Positions 12,701-23,080 of a stretch of 64,000 nucleotides of DNA are shown in pieces; the first letter of the stretch is position 1; each line of letters opens with the position of its first letter. Position numbers and translations under genes: made by a program. The stretch lies in assembly GCF_041381155.1 (NCBI RefSeq), contig NC_091137.1, forward strand, positions 24,163,655 to 24,227,654. The letters are read 5' to 3'. This stretch comes from Argopecten irradians (taxonomy: Eukaryota; Mollusca; Bivalvia; Pectinida; Pectinidae). The notes under the pieces were generated by a model, which had not been told where the DNA came from, ran no database searches, and worked only from the letters and a program-made list of their open reading frames with translations.

Positions 12701-15700
12701 TACCTCTACCTCATACTTCATAGCTTTGCTTTTGAAATATGGACTTCAATTTTACAAAATTTCGCCTTGACCTTTAAACTTGACCTCTGACACAATGACT
12801 TTATCTGGATCCTCCTTCAATTCTGACAAATTCGGCTTTATTCTTCCTAACAAATTACTCTTTGGTGATAAATTAATACAAGTTTTGTCGTGGCCATATG
12901 GCTAAAAGCTGATGGCTTTGGAACTTTTGTTCTTGACCTTTGACCTTTCTGAAGAATAACAATCTTTATTTTTGTATAAGCTGAAGTTAAAGCAACAACC
13001 TGGTGGTTACTTTGTTGATTTAAACAAATTTTATTGTAACTTTTATGTACAATGGGATTGGGCATGGATCTGGGTTTTCCAATTTATAAATAACCTGACC
13101 TTAACTCTGATATTGAGTAACACATGTTGGTGAGTAAGTGTAAGATTACCATATAACTGCACACATCGTTATAGGTTAGTGCCACACGACTTACAGTCAC
13201 AGGATGTGAGCCTCGTTTGTGTCGCTTAGCACACAAGTCCTCGTATATTTCTTCATCATCATCTTGATAAACTTTGTCATAAATCTCTTCATTATCGTCT
13301 AGATCATTTTCACTGTAGCACAGGGTATGTAAAACAAAAAGCAAACAGCATGGTGCAACATGGCAGAGAGAAACACTTGGTGACTAAAATATCACATACT
13401 AAAGGTACATAAACAGTCTAACATGCAACGTTGGATGAAGCAGCCTCCAATCCACTCTACATCTGCACATACAGCATACACATTGCTGAAAATAAATCAG
13501 AGGCTTATTTCATTCTAACATCTTAGTTTCATAATATGATCAATTCATATAGGTCAGATGTATGCCCTGAAACAAATCATTAGACTCAGTATAATTATGC
13601 TTTTAATATGTTAATTGTCACTTCCATGAAAACTATCGCCAAAGCTGCAGGACATTAATGTGCTTTGTCTCAGCATACCATTATATTGTTTGTCCATGAT
13701 ACAATTAAAGGGACACAACTCCCTGGCATGCAACATTTAGTTGTTTTTTTTTATAGGTATATACATTCAGAGATTAAGCATTAAGGTCCTAAAGTGATTT
13801 TTGATATAATTATGTATGAGGAAGCATATTTTTGAGAAGTTGTCAAAATGAAATTTACTTAAAAAAATGTCATAAATAACATAACTGTCCTCACCTCTAT
13901 CCCACCAACCAAAGCAGGACAGGAGACTTCAGGAACCCTACCCTGGCAGAATATGTTCCCCATTTCATTCAGAGACAGTTGTCATTGTGTCAATTATTTT
14001 CCAAGATATACTTTGGTATCAAATTGTCCAGGAAAAATAATTAATTTAAATATCATTTTCTTTGGATGAGCTCAGAACTTGCTACTGGTTAAATAGTTTC
14101 TGATTACCGTATTTCACATTTTGTAAAATTTGGACATTTGCCAAAATCTTTTGTAAACTAAAGCTTTTTATGATAGATATTCAACATTTACGACAAGAAC
14201 TCATCAAAATGGAATGAAACTTCTGCAATGTACACATTAATGCAAAATAGCATCAACTTAATAAAGTTCTTCAAATTTAAATGTAAATCAATTTAATCTG
14301 TAAGTAATGATAGTTGCCATTCAAATGCAATATATGTGTAACGTTCACCTCTTAAGATACTATTTAGACTCACCCCTGAAGACACATTTAGACTTCTCTT
14401 AATCAAAGATTAAATACCTCTGAACTGTTTGGATTCAGATTTACAGTTTTCTGTCATTAGAGGATGGCAAAGCTTTGCATGCGTGACGCAAAGCTTCAAG
14501 TTTTATAATAATTAGTTTCACATTAACAATCATGCTAATGAATTAGGCAACAATTTGAACATAAAACTTAATGTTCAGTAAAATGTCTTGAAAATGGACA
14601 AACTTTTGGAATGTTTTTTTTTTGGTAATGACATCTTTATCATTTTATAAAATATTTTTTATAGATACAAGGTATTAATTTCAACAAGATATTTTCTCCA
14701 TGAAATTTTAATGATATCTTTTCTCAGTAAAAGACCCAAATGTTCAGCCAACGATAAATACATGTACCATTTTCAAGAATATATCTCCACGTGCATGAAC
14801 AACAAAACAAAAGCTATGGAAGAACAACGAAAATCTCAAATCAAAAACATGTAAACAAGAAGCAGACATTAACATCCAAGACTGAACAAGGTCAGGTGAT
14901 GCAAGATAGCATGTCATCTAACTCTCCACTAGGTGGCACTGTGATGTCACATCACCATGGTGACAATACCTGTGAAACGGAATTTAGATTAATGGAACAC
15001 AGATCGTCATAGATCTTCTCGTCCTGTCCCGTATCTGTGTGCTCAAGATCGTGTGGCATATCATGGTCACTGGAATTAAACGAGAAATACCTTACACATT
15101 TCACACACAGGTTTATTAATTAGTATACTGGTAAATGTGCACAGAAAGACATTCTCTCGAAGGTTGATTAGGAGTATTATATTCAGTTAATACAATTACA
15201 AATTTTGCAAACAAAGTACACCAATGACATTACAACATAAAGCTTGAAATTTAGTTATTTAACATTTATCGCAAATATTATTAAAAATTTGTATGTGCTG
15301 TAGTTATTTGAAAATTTGTGATCATTAAGGCATTTTAATTACATGAATGGCCAATATAAAAGCAAAGTGCAGTCACTACTAATACAAATTATATTATACT
15401 ATAAAATCATAAAAACAAACAAAACAATTTTTTAATATACCTTTTAAACAAAGTATTGGCTTACCAGGCAATCATACTAATTATAACATGGTTATAACAA
15501 CAAGCATATCAATTAAAAATACATTTTTGATCCCTCCTAATTTTATTAAATGTACTTTATCTTTTGAAACAATGTACTTTATCTTTTTGTGATTCTTTAA
15601 ACTGTCCACCAGGGATGTCAATAAGATTTTCTTAGCAGAATTCTAATTCTAGATTATCTCCCCCTAAATTGAAACTTAGAATAAGACAAGTCGCAGAGAC

Positions 15701-18700
15701 AAAATCATTCAGTCAGATTTAGCACTGGTGGTGATTTAGTGATTCAATCAGATATGGTACAAATTTTAGCATTATGTCATAATTTTAGGAAGAAGACCAT
15801 TACGTAAAGGCAACACCTGCTGTCTAATCTCATTGACTTTTTATTAAATTGCCAATAACAGTTGTTTGAAACTGAAATCTTAAAAGTCAAGGTTACTGTG
15901 ACCAAAGTACCAATTTGATTCAGGTGATGGAAGTTTATGGCAAGCTTCATCTAGTACTTTTAACAATTTCCCTGACAAAAATGTGTTAGAAGAAACAGAA
16001 CTAATATCATATTTCCCCATTTAGTGAAAGCAAAGATCTAGATCTAAGAATTACCAGCTCTGATAGTGATATCAATTTACACTGTCCAATTTCAAATCAC
16101 AAACTAGATCTACTCTCCTGTACATTGTCAGAATCTGACAAAGTCCTACCAGGGTTCTCTTAATTTGATCCGGGACTCGCAATGGAAGATATAAATTAAC
16201 TTTTTAGTTATAATTAAAGATAGAAAATGTGAACAGCAATTTTCTCAATGGTTGTCTTTGTATTTTCTTCAAGAAAAGATCAATTAATGGTTACAAGTAG
16301 ATAAGAACATTACTTACAGTGCCATGCGAGGAAGGTTACCGTAGATATCTTCATCGTCATCATCTTCCACAGGAAGAGGAGGGGCTCTGTGTGTTTTGTG
16401 GTTTGGTGGGAAACCGCTACAACAATTAAAACAAAATGACTAATTCATTCTACATATGCAAATTGCAACAAGCTATAATTCGTTAATTGAGTCACTCACA
16501 ACAATTTGAACCAGTACGTACAACACATGTATGAATACATGTACGTACAATGTTTAACATTATGTACATTTACATTTTGTGAAAGAACGGCCAATTATAA
16601 AATGTTGATGAGTTTTAATGATTAATAACACCTTGTATATTTCTGGAGAAAAAAAATAAGACTTCTTATGATTGAATAAAGGAGTGGGAGGTAATTATAT
16701 AATGAATTAGTTCAATTTATAGCTTCATGAATAATGATAATTGAGTGAATACATTAAATATATGTAAATCAAGTTTTAAAATGATTATTTAGAGAATGAA
16801 CTCAAATTCACAGCTAGTATTTTAACTTAACATTATATGACTATTTTCCGTCTTTGCATATTACAGAGTTAGCTCACTTGTGGGTTGGTATTGAATGGTA
16901 CGTCAGTATTTTGTGAGCTCAATTCATGTTGTTTTCTCTGAAAAGTATGATGTTATGCTCACAAACACATGACGTCACAATCAATACCTACCTGTAAGCC
17001 CAGGTAAGTCTGTAATATGCAATTACAGAATAGTACCAGTAAAGGAAATTTCTTTTACATGGATGAGGACCTTCTCGTCTGGTTTCAGGCCTTTTTCTCA
17101 CTGCCATGGGAATGGGGCCAGTGGCTTCCAATTTGGGAAAATGTACAACAAAACCAGGATTTGGGAAAAATTATGAAATATGAAATAAAGCATAACAAAT
17201 AAGATTTTTTATTTCCAATGTAGTTTATGTACTTTTCTGAAGCCAATTCACAAATATTTAAAGTCTTAACCAACTAAGGTCATGACATTTATTTGGATAG
17301 TTTTCAAGAAATTTTGATTTTGGGAAATTTATATATAAGGCTTGTATTGGGAAAAAATTAGAGGTTTTGCCATGGGGAATGGGGCCGATTTTCGGCCCGA
17401 AATCATGTTGAAAAAAAGCCCTGGGTTTGTAGACATGTCTGATGGGTTTGTAGACATGTCTGAAGTCATGATCACTGATGATATACAATGAAAAAGCGTT
17501 TTCCTATGTTTAAATCTCACAATGCTTTCATCACTTAATCACCAACAGCCTTCCGTTTCTATGCTATGCTTTAACAAAATACACATGAAAAGTATTTGAT
17601 TGTTCCATTTTCAACCCCTTTTTTATTACATAAAAATACCATATTGGTAAACTGAAGAATGTTAAACTTACCTGTATCGACTTTGTGCAATGTCAGTTTT
17701 AGATAAATGAGACAGGGTCATCAAAACCTGAAAAGTGTCATTACAGAATCTGTTAATTCAACGTTGATTGTACACCATTTTCTTCATATTAATTTTTTAT
17801 TCAATTAGTATTAAATTTTAAATGATATAAACTTCATAAACCATTTAATTTGGCATATTAAATACAAAATATAATGCATGTACCAGACTTTTTCAGAAAA
17901 AAAATCACTGGAGAAAATGATGTTGTAAAAGTGTGATATTTTGTCTGCTTATTTATTAAGACTATTTATATTTAGATTTCCATAAAACTTTATTTCTTTT
18001 TCTCTGGTATTCATGAAGCCTAGAGCTACTGTACCATAATCGGTATAAGCTGGCATCACCAACCCACAAGTCAATATTATTACAAATTTCTAAAACTATA
18101 AGCTACTATAGATCTCATCTAATATAAATATAAAGAGTTACATATGTACTTGTAATTACCTTACGGAAGTCTTTGACATCAAAGAGATCCGGAGGTTCAA
18201 ACAGGTCTGCATCTCGCAGACCAAATACCCTTTTACATGTCTGTAGGAAGGTTCTGATATTCTTCAGGCATAAAAACTAAACAAAGGAAAACCATACGCA
18301 TTAAAGCATCCAGCTAAGAAGGTTTGTAAAATCAAATAATAAACTACCACAATTCCTTTTACTGTCTAGTTATTAAGTCAAAATACCCTGGTATGTCCTT
18401 TTGTTTTGTAAATTGTGAATCCAAGCAACACATTGGTCCTTGTCATCTTTTTTCTATATCTAGGCTACAGCAGTCATTTAAGATTCAGAAAAACAATATT
18501 TCATCAGTAATTAATCGACTTCATAAACTTGGTGACTTACATGTACAGCTACATACCAATAATTATATAATATATAAATGTATAATTTTGACTTTTAATT
18601 CAAAACTAGGCATTTCAAAACAAACCAAGATAGTTCTAATTATAGTACTTATATATTTTTGTGATGAAATAGCTAAGTTCAGCATTATCATACAGTGAGT

Positions 18701-19693
18701 TCAGTAACACAATGAATCAGCTTTATCACAGCAAGTCAATAAAAATACAAGCTGAAGAGTTTGTCTGGGTCTTTAATTCAGAGATGTATATATAATTCTT
18801 ACATAATGATTGAACTGTTATTAATTATAATTATCTTATAGCAATATCATAATAAAATCACAGAATAATGTTATTGCAATAACGTTATATGAAACATACA
18901 TAAATCGAATCTGCAGTAGGAACATATAGACCTCTAAGATAATAATACAAAAAAATATCAACAGGAAACTGTTTATTTTATTAAATCCGCCTTCTCATGG
19001 TCATTTATTACTAATTTAACATCCTGCAGTAACTTGTATATATAGGCCTAGCATACAATACACAGATCTACTGTATATTTTTACATCCTTGTCTAAAAAT
19101 ATACACAACGTAACATGATGATAATTATAACTTAGATTTTTATCTAATAATTAGTCGATGAAGAACAGATTGATAGATAACAATACGCAGATTGTACGTG
19201 TCAGTGAGTGGTATAAATCGTACTTAGTACAACAATAACTGGTAGCGCCAGCTGACTCCAGTACTTCTGATAAAGTGAATCGCTTCCGGAGTTGAAACTA
19301 GGAAGTGAAATATAAACATTCCTCTGTGTCACTTCGACATATTCACATTAATGTCGATTTGGACCTTGACTTGTCTATTTAATTTTTTGTATCATAACAA
19401 TAACATGAATATTAAAACTGATAAACGTATGGTTGTGATTGCATCTGTCTTGTCGTTTTCACCAATAAATGGATTTTACTAACCTGTGATAACTGGGGAC
19501 GGGGGCTAAAATCCTTCACATCCACACATCCAGGCTTTAAGTTATTTAGTAAATGACATATTAAAACACCGTCTCTCAAAGCTTGAGCTAGATCAAATAT
19601 TTCAGCATCTGGAAGTGTCGCTCGATGATCCTCTGGCAGTATTTTACAACGAACTAGCCAGTTCGCACACTGCTGCCATTCTTCCGCCGCCAT
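4051..19693 (-). CDS. VAV: Vav-family Rho guanine nucleotide exchange factor, 5' part of the gene (3' exons off window)
   Basis: Vav proteins are Rho/Rac GEFs in the cytoplasm, activated by tyrosine phosphorylation below receptor tyrosine kinases and immune-type receptors. I joined 13 constitutive exons plus one of two alternative exons: 19484-19693, 18160-18276, 17672-17727, 16318-16416, (14970-15069 or 13195-13312), 10990-11091, 10000-10068, 9598-9822, 9224-9319, 7625-7696, 7136-7209, 6692-6710, 6286-6410, 4051-4096. All have AG/GT borders and consistent phase, giving about 476 residues with the longer alternative exon. Domain order is CH (about 1-120), acidic tyrosine region, DH, then the beginning of PH, which is the Vav arrangement. 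The start is the ATG in AAAATGGCGG, which opens the CH domain directly. The remaining PH, C1, SH2 and SH3 exons were not found between 1 and 4050. One oddity is that the DH exon 9224-9319 ends LLLR where the family usually has LLLQ. Vertebrate paralogue assignment (1, 2 or 3) does not apply to an invertebrate single-type gene. Confidence 0.93.
4628..5371. repeat. 37-bp minisatellite, about 20 copies
   Basis: The unit contains CTCCAAAAATCAGGTTTATG followed by TTTAGTTTGTTCTATAA and is repeated about 20 times with few substitutions (CAGG/CATG/CAAG at one position). It runs directly into the C-rich mobile repeat starting at 5372. It lies in Vav intron sequence between exons 4051-4096 and 6286-6410. 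Confidence 0.93.
5372..6172. mobile_element. Non-autonomous C-rich repeat with internal tandem units of about 185 bp
   Basis: It begins CAAGAGGCCCAGAGGGCCTG with a GGCC hairpin and TCGCTCACCTGG, and ends in GACGGACAGATGGACAGACG followed by a reduced TAAGCTCACTTG. The interior holds about four tandem units containing GATGTTTGTGGCCAAATTTG and CCCCTATTGGGCCCC. The same end motifs (GAGGCC, CACCTG, runs of CGTCCGTCG) occur in the 52699-54128 element, so both probably belong to one broad class of bivalve repeats. No protein-coding capacity was seen. Confidence 0.7.
7136..11091 (-). CDS. VAV: Vav Dbl-homology (DH, RhoGEF) domain exons
   Basis: Six exons encode the catalytic GEF domain. 10990-11091 starts [20 protein letters not shown]. 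10000-10068 is [20 protein letters not shown] plus HIE. 9598-9822 is the [20 protein letters not shown] segment. 9224-9319 contains [20 protein letters not shown], the conserved helix that contacts Rho GTPases. 7625-7696 is [20 protein letters not shown] plus EAMM. 7136-7209 is [20 protein letters not shown] plus EIQN. All joins keep frame. Both borders of 9224-9319 lie inside tandem repeats, described separately. Ending this exon at AGG|GTAAGC puts Arg at a position that is usually Gln. Confidence 0.94.
8150..9240 (-). repeat. 60-bp minisatellite that repeats a Vav splice donor (18 copies)
   Basis: On the minus strand each unit contains CCACCTCCTCCTCAGGGTAA and then GCTACTGTCAATAAG and a TATAATTAATATACTCC segment. 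The rightmost copy is the real 3' end of Vav exon 9224-9319 with its donor AGG|GTAAGC. The other 17 copies lie in the following intron. Units are 60 bp, with one 4-bp insertion near 8770. The unit length makes a 216-residue open frame possible, but that frame is not the exon frame. In the exon frame the first unit meets TAA. Confidence 0.95.
9314..9413 (-). repeat. 43-bp tandem repeat of the acceptor of the same Vav exon (3 copies)
   Basis: Units start at 9314, 9357 and 9400, each containing ACATGTCTGAAAAATACATA on the plus strand. On the minus strand each carries TTTTTCAG|ACATGT or TTTTCAG|ACATGT. The copy at 9319 is the genuine acceptor of exon 9224-9319. The two upstream copies are decoys that would add codons and reach TGA. 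Confidence 0.9.
10637..10788. mobile_element. Palindromic MITE-like element in a Vav intron
   Basis: The arms, about 65 bp each (10637-10701 and 10724-10788), are inverted near-copies sharing GACTATGTAATATGAAATTT, separated by a 22-bp loop. It would form a long hairpin if transcribed within the Vav intron. No target duplication was resolved. Confidence 0.75.
11600..11880. repeat. Minisatellite of about 30 bp, about 9 copies
   Basis: The unit is approximately TAACTGACATTGTGACAAAA followed by TATCTTTTTA, with length variants. It sits in the Vav intron between exons 13195-13312 and 10990-11091 and produces spurious open frames on the minus strand. Confidence 0.9.
12201..12695. mobile_element. 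hAT-type non-autonomous element with 8-bp target duplication
   Basis: The ends are TAGGGCTGG and CCAGCCCTA, a perfect terminal inverted repeat of the hAT type. The element is flanked by CTGACTAC at 12193-12200 and again at 12696-12703, a perfect 8-bp target-site duplication. The 495-bp interior is AT-rich with imperfect inverted ATACGTATTG-like stretches and no transposase. Confidence 0.92.
13195..13312 (-). CDS. VAV: Vav alternative exon 5B, two-tyrosine acidic segment
   Basis: This 118-bp exon has acceptor GCTACAG|TGAAAATG and donor GTGACT|GTAAGT. Read after exon 4 it gives [20 protein letters not shown] and then [10 protein letters not shown]. It covers both the second ([11 protein letters not shown]1 Tyr160-like) and the third (EEIYEDL, Tyr174-like) regulatory sites and is very acidic. 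Phases match those of exon 5A. It looks like the canonical version by comparison with vertebrate Vav. Confidence 0.88.
13313..14969. other. Vav intron between the two alternative exons
   Basis: About 1.66 kb separates exon 5A from exon 5B. It is AT-rich with no recognisable gene, tandem repeat or strong inverted repeat. Confidence 0.5.
14970..15069 (-). CDS. VAV: Vav alternative exon 5A, single-tyrosine acidic segment
   Basis: This 100-bp exon has acceptor TTCCAG|TGACC and donor CACAG|GTATTG. Read after exon 4 it continues [15 protein letters not shown] and then [10 protein letters not shown]. The EKIYDDL motif matches the last regulatory tyrosine of the Vav acidic region (VAV1 Tyr174, EIYEDL). 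It has no counterpart of the middle tyrosine. It enters with one base and ends in phase 0, exactly like exon 5B. Joining 5A to 5B gives CAG|TGA, an immediate stop, so they cannot both be used in a productive transcript. Confidence 0.85.
15070..16317. other. Vav intron 4, no recognised content
   Basis: This AT-rich stretch lies between exon 4 and exon 5A. I see no coding segment and no clear repeat structure. Confidence 0.5.
16318..16416 (-). CDS. VAV: Vav exon 4, first acidic tyrosine motif
   Basis: This 99-bp exon is flanked by GTAG on the upstream side and GTAAGTA on the downstream side. It encodes a proline-rich linker followed by [17 protein letters not shown]. The DEDIYGNL motif corresponds to the first of three conserved regulatory tyrosines in the acidic region of vertebrate Vav (the Tyr142 position of VAV1). 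It enters in phase 2 and leaves in phase 2, so the next exon must supply one base to complete the codon. Confidence 0.9.
16854..17023. mobile_element. Palindromic MITE with TTGCATATTACAGAG ends
   Basis: The left end TTGCATATTACAGAGTTAGC and the right end GTCTGTAATATGCAA are inverted repeats around a core containing TGACGTCA. Related ends occur near 2692 (GAGTTATCTGCCCTTGCATG), 37864 (TTGCATATTACAGAGTTATC) and 55504 (TTGCATATTACTGAGTTATC), so this is a small dispersed family. Confidence 0.65.
17086..17423. mobile_element. Possible hAT-like MITE with CAGG..CTTTTT ends
   Basis: The left end CAGGCCTTTTTCTCACTGCC resembles the inverse of the right end (AAAAAAAGCCCTG). Both ends carry an inverted GCCATGG...ATGGGGCC block. 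No exact 8-bp target duplication could be matched. A 21-bp direct repeat containing GGGTTTGTAGACATGTCTGA follows at about 17424-17465. Confidence 0.5.
17672..19693 (-). CDS. VAV: Vav calponin-homology (CH) domain exons 1-3
   Basis: Exon 1 (19484-19693) encodes 70 residues starting [20 protein letters not shown] and containing [15 protein letters not shown], the Vav CH signature. It ends PQLSQ followed by a GTTAGT donor. Exon 2 (18160-18276) gives [20 protein letters not shown] and then [10 protein letters not shown]. Exon 3 (17672-17727) gives [18 protein letters not shown] and ends in phase 2. In Vav proteins the CH domain contributes to autoinhibition of the DH domain. The introns between these exons (17728-18159, 18277-19483) show no convincing coding sequence. 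Confidence 0.94.
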
Positions 19694-20004
19694 TTTGAAG
19701 ACTATTTGTGCTTGCAGTCCCGCATCGTGATGGTCATCGACACAGCTTCATTTAAATTATTATCGCTGTTGAAACTTTTCTTTGCAATAGATAAATTCAC
19801 GTAGTAAAACTGTAACATGTATTGCCGTTGGTAAGTGGAAAGCAGACAACTGAGTTTGCAAAAGAGGATGTATCTAAATCCAGATACGAAAATAAATTCG
19901 GGAGAATGTAAAACCAGCTTTACCTGTCGTCGCGGTATCCTGACATTTCGTCCCAATAATGTCACCACCACGACGTTTCGCCCCATAATGAATGACATGT
20001 TTGA
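19694..20004 (-). promoter_or_regulatory. Vav 5' flank / presumed 5'UTR and promoter side
   Basis: This region lies directly upstream of the Vav ATG. On the minus strand it contains GGGGCGAAACGTC and GGGACGAAATGTC within about 40 bp, and a GACAG|GTAAAG donor-like site that could end a non-coding first exon. Similar motifs (GGGACGAAACGC, GGGGCGAGACGTC) appear at 29218-29260. No TATA box was identified. Promoter function is inferred from position only. Confidence 0.35.
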
Positions 20005-20166
20005 TTTGATTTAACATATTTTATTGCAAATATATACAAAAGGATTGGGTACAAGTTTTATGCAACTTATATTGCCACCCTTTCCAAAATACAGAACGAA
20101 TACAAACATGATATGTAAAGTAATGAAATATATAGATATGATTAAATAGTAAATAAGAACACTTTG

Positions 20167-20207
<41 letters not shown>

Positions 20208-20208
20208 A
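20167..20208. repeat. GA microsatellite followed by a G run
   Basis: An (AG)n tract runs into about 11 G residues. It lies in the 3'UTR of LINE A (as CT on the minus strand). Confidence 0.95.
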
Positions 20209-21046
20209 GTAAGGAGAGGAAGAAAATTCAATGTCTTAAAATTGTAATACTAAATCGACTTAATTAATAAATAATAATTTGCGGCAACAGTTGGACTAAT
20301 TATCTCGTTCTTTGCCTTCCCTCTAAAAGAATGTCCATCACACTCCTAAAATCTTTCTCCTAGCTGTTCAGGTCTTCCATCAAATCCATAAGCAATCGTC
20401 GCCTTAGTACCAACTTGCCATAATATCTAAAATAACGTGATTTAAGTCGATTTCTAGATAACACAAAAATACACAAAAGAGATATCGAAAAGAACTGATA
20501 GGTGTATAACAATAAAGGTATTCGTCTAATATTAAAATCTTTTGCTTAATTTAATAAAGTTTTGAACATATAAAAATATTCCTGTGTTCGTTTCCAGAGA
20601 CAGATCCTCATTTCCAAACAAGATTAAATTTAAATCAATAAGGACATTTAAATTCATATTATTTAGGCTTTCCAATAGCAAATTCCTTTCAACATTATAA
20701 TTTTTACATTCGAAAAAAAAAGTGATGTACACTCTCACAAATATGTCCACAGTTACAGCATGGAGTTTCCACAAGGTTTATCCTGAACAAATCGCAATTT
20801 AGGGAACTACATTGATGTCTAAGTTAGTTTTGTATGCAATATATTTAACTTCCGGTCACCAATGCCAAAGTAAGAAAGAGAAGATTAAAAAACCGGTTTT
20901 AGTGAATTTCTAAAAAGGCTCAATGATATTGCTGACTTAACAGAGTTTTCTAAGTTATTCCAGGAGCGAAAAGTAGAAGGTAGAAAAGAAGTGTTTGTAG
21001 ATGAAAGTCTGTAATACGGAATTCTATAGTCATTTCTATTTCTTAA

Positions 21047-22050
21047 GGATGTATTCTTCTGTGGTTTCAGTCCCGTTAAAGTCTCGTTTCGACATAGATC
21101 ATAAACGTTATGAGATTTTCAAATACGATTTATCAATATCTGTAGCATGTGGTCTGTAGCAAATTTTGTCAAAATATTACATTTCTATTTTTAGTATATT
21201 TTTTTACACAGCGATTTTTAGAAATGGCCCATTTGGCGGCCATTTTGAAATTGTGTCTTTTTTGGCTTTGAGTAGAGCCACCGTTTTCCCATTTTTTACT
21301 TAAATTGTTTTTACTTAAATCATCACCGCGTCAGCATTTTCAGTTGTATCGAGTTAATTTTTGCTGTAAATCTTCACTGGGTTCATGTTAATTAAAATAT
21401 TGAACATTAATGTGTGAAATGATACACTTTTGTCACTTTATTTTTACATTTAATGGTAATTTGAGCACTTTTATTTTTTAGTCAAAAATATTGAAAAATA
21501 ACATATATTTAAATGGGGCAAAAAAGTAAGCACACGGACCCCCCATTTTTCTGCCTGATTTAGAAAGAACAACCATTTCCCTATTGATATGCAAACTATT
21601 GACAAAAGTTTAATACCAGAACTTTTTCTATTAAGTATTAAATTTGACAAAAATGGCTGAAAATGGTGCATTTTGGAGCTCAAAATTAGGGGGTAGGGGT
21701 AGCATATGTTGTTATTTTGAGAAAAAATATTACTCTTATTAATCATAACTGATATATTTTTAATGAAGACTACTGGAAAATAAATTCTACAAACATCCAT
21801 ACATATCAAACACCTCATTAGGAAATTATGGCTTTAAATTCTAGTGTATGTGGTCAAAACGGCGAAATTCCAATAAAATCCACTATTTTGTCATTTTGGT
21901 ATCTTTGAGTGACAATAACTCAAAAACGAGCACACGGACATATGTTTTTTCTTCCATTTTCTTTCATGGTATGAACTCCTCTTTCCAAAAATTTATATGA
22001 GAAAAAAAGTTTAATACAAGAAAATTTTGACTTCTCAGAGGAGTACATCC
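21047..22050. mobile_element. TTAA-flanked element of a second family, nested in LINE A
   Basis: This 1,004-bp element has ends GGATGTATTCTTCTG and CAGAGGAGTACATCC (inverted repeat, 13 of 15 matches) and is flanked by TTAA at 21043-21046 and 22051-22054. Removing it with one TTAA joins the LINE A frame from AAYPL to RNRNDYR. The interior has no recognised transposase. An apparent 115-residue open frame inside it has no domain. Confidence 0.85.
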
Positions 22051-22396
22051 TTAATGGATAGGCAGCTTGATCTTGAACGGTAGAAGGAAGTAGAGAAGTA
22101 AGAAAATCAGGAGTTTGATTTGTGCGCATTTTATAGAGAAGATGAAGTTTTTTCCTTTTCCTTCTAGAAGATAGAGATTCTAAACTAATTTCAAAATATA
22201 GAGAATCGATACTTGCATAAGAGGGAAGACCGGTTATTATTCTAGCAGTTTCCTTTTTAACTTTTTCTAATTTTTCCGAGTCAGAGTTTGAAAAACCATC
22301 CCATAATTCACATGCGTATTCTAATACAGGTAAAATAAAAGCGCGATAAATTCTGAGCAAAGCGTCACGTTTTATTAAAAATTTCAATTTTCTTAA

Positions 22397-22752
22397 AGAT
22401 GCTTCACCGCTGACAAATGATATTTTTGCACTATCAAAAACACGAGCAGACGATTAAGTATTTTTCTTCAGTTACAAAAGTTACTTACTTTGCACCATTA
22501 CCACCATTGAAAAGTTTGAGCTTCTAATTTCCCTTCAAGTTAAAGTTACAAAAAATAATTAATTGCATCCCGAAAAAATTCCGTGCCACTATATCCTATA
22601 TGGAATTAAGTACCGATTGCGTATGCACCAAAGGCAAAATAAATTATTTTATATAATTTTTTGTGTTAATTAGACATATTTATACACGATTAAACACCAA
22701 TTATTGTTCAAGTGATTAATATCATTTATACTCTGTCGGCGGTGGAGCATCT
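22397..22752 (+). mobile_element. TTAA-target MITE, copy 2, nested in LINE A
   Basis: This 356-bp copy has ends AGATGCTTCACCGCTGACA and GTCGGCGGTGGAGCATCT, with TTAA at 22393-22396 and 22753-22756. LINE A' at 23652-24035 holds the same retrotransposon sequence with a single TTAA and no insertion, an empty-site match. Confidence 0.95.
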
Positions 22753-23080
22753 TTAACACATTTAACTTTTTCATTACTGAAGAATATATTGCTTCCACGT
22801 GATCTCCCCATTTGGCACTAGAATTGAATACCACACCCAAATGCCTATGACGGTTGGTAAAGTCTAAAATATTACCATTAAATTCTAATTCTAATAATTC
22901 ATTTATTTCATTACTGTTAGAAATAAAAAGAACATCGGTTTTATCTGGATTAAAAGACACTAGCCATGTTTTGCCCAGGTGTTTAATGATTCAAGATCTT
23001 TGTTTAAAGTTGTTTGAATTTCGAGACAAGAAGAGGAAGAACATTGAAGAGAGGTATCATCTGCAAAAAGACTCTAAAAT

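Larger units (their letters stand above)
20005..23080 (-). mobile_element. 5'-truncated non-LTR retrotransposon (LINE) A with two nested insertions
   Basis: Reading the minus strand from about 23080, the sequence encodes FADDTSLQCSSS (the RT catalytic box in FADD form), then SFNPDKTDVLFI, RHRHLGVVFNSSAKWGDH, RDALLRIYRAFILPVLEY, RNRNDYRIPYYRLSST and a C-terminal HFFFECKNYNVERNLLLESL zinc-knuckle-like tail. A 3'UTR follows, ending near AATAAAATATGTTAAATC. The reading frame is interrupted only by the TTAA elements at 22397-22752 and 21047-22050 plus small changes. The family looks jockey/CR1-like, but the clade is not certain. The 5' half, including the endonuclease, is missing. Confidence 0.85.

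Noticed and set aside
18393..18698. 101-codon plus-strand ORF in a Vav intron
   Set aside because: It is AT-rich with no domain, no splice support and non-coding composition.
19702..19998. 98-codon ORF upstream of Vav
   Set aside because: It has no homology or domain, and the composition is that of 5' flank and LINE tail.
21471..21818. 115-codon minus-strand ORF
   Set aside because: It lies inside the 1,004-bp TTAA-flanked element, is AT-rich and has no transposase motif.
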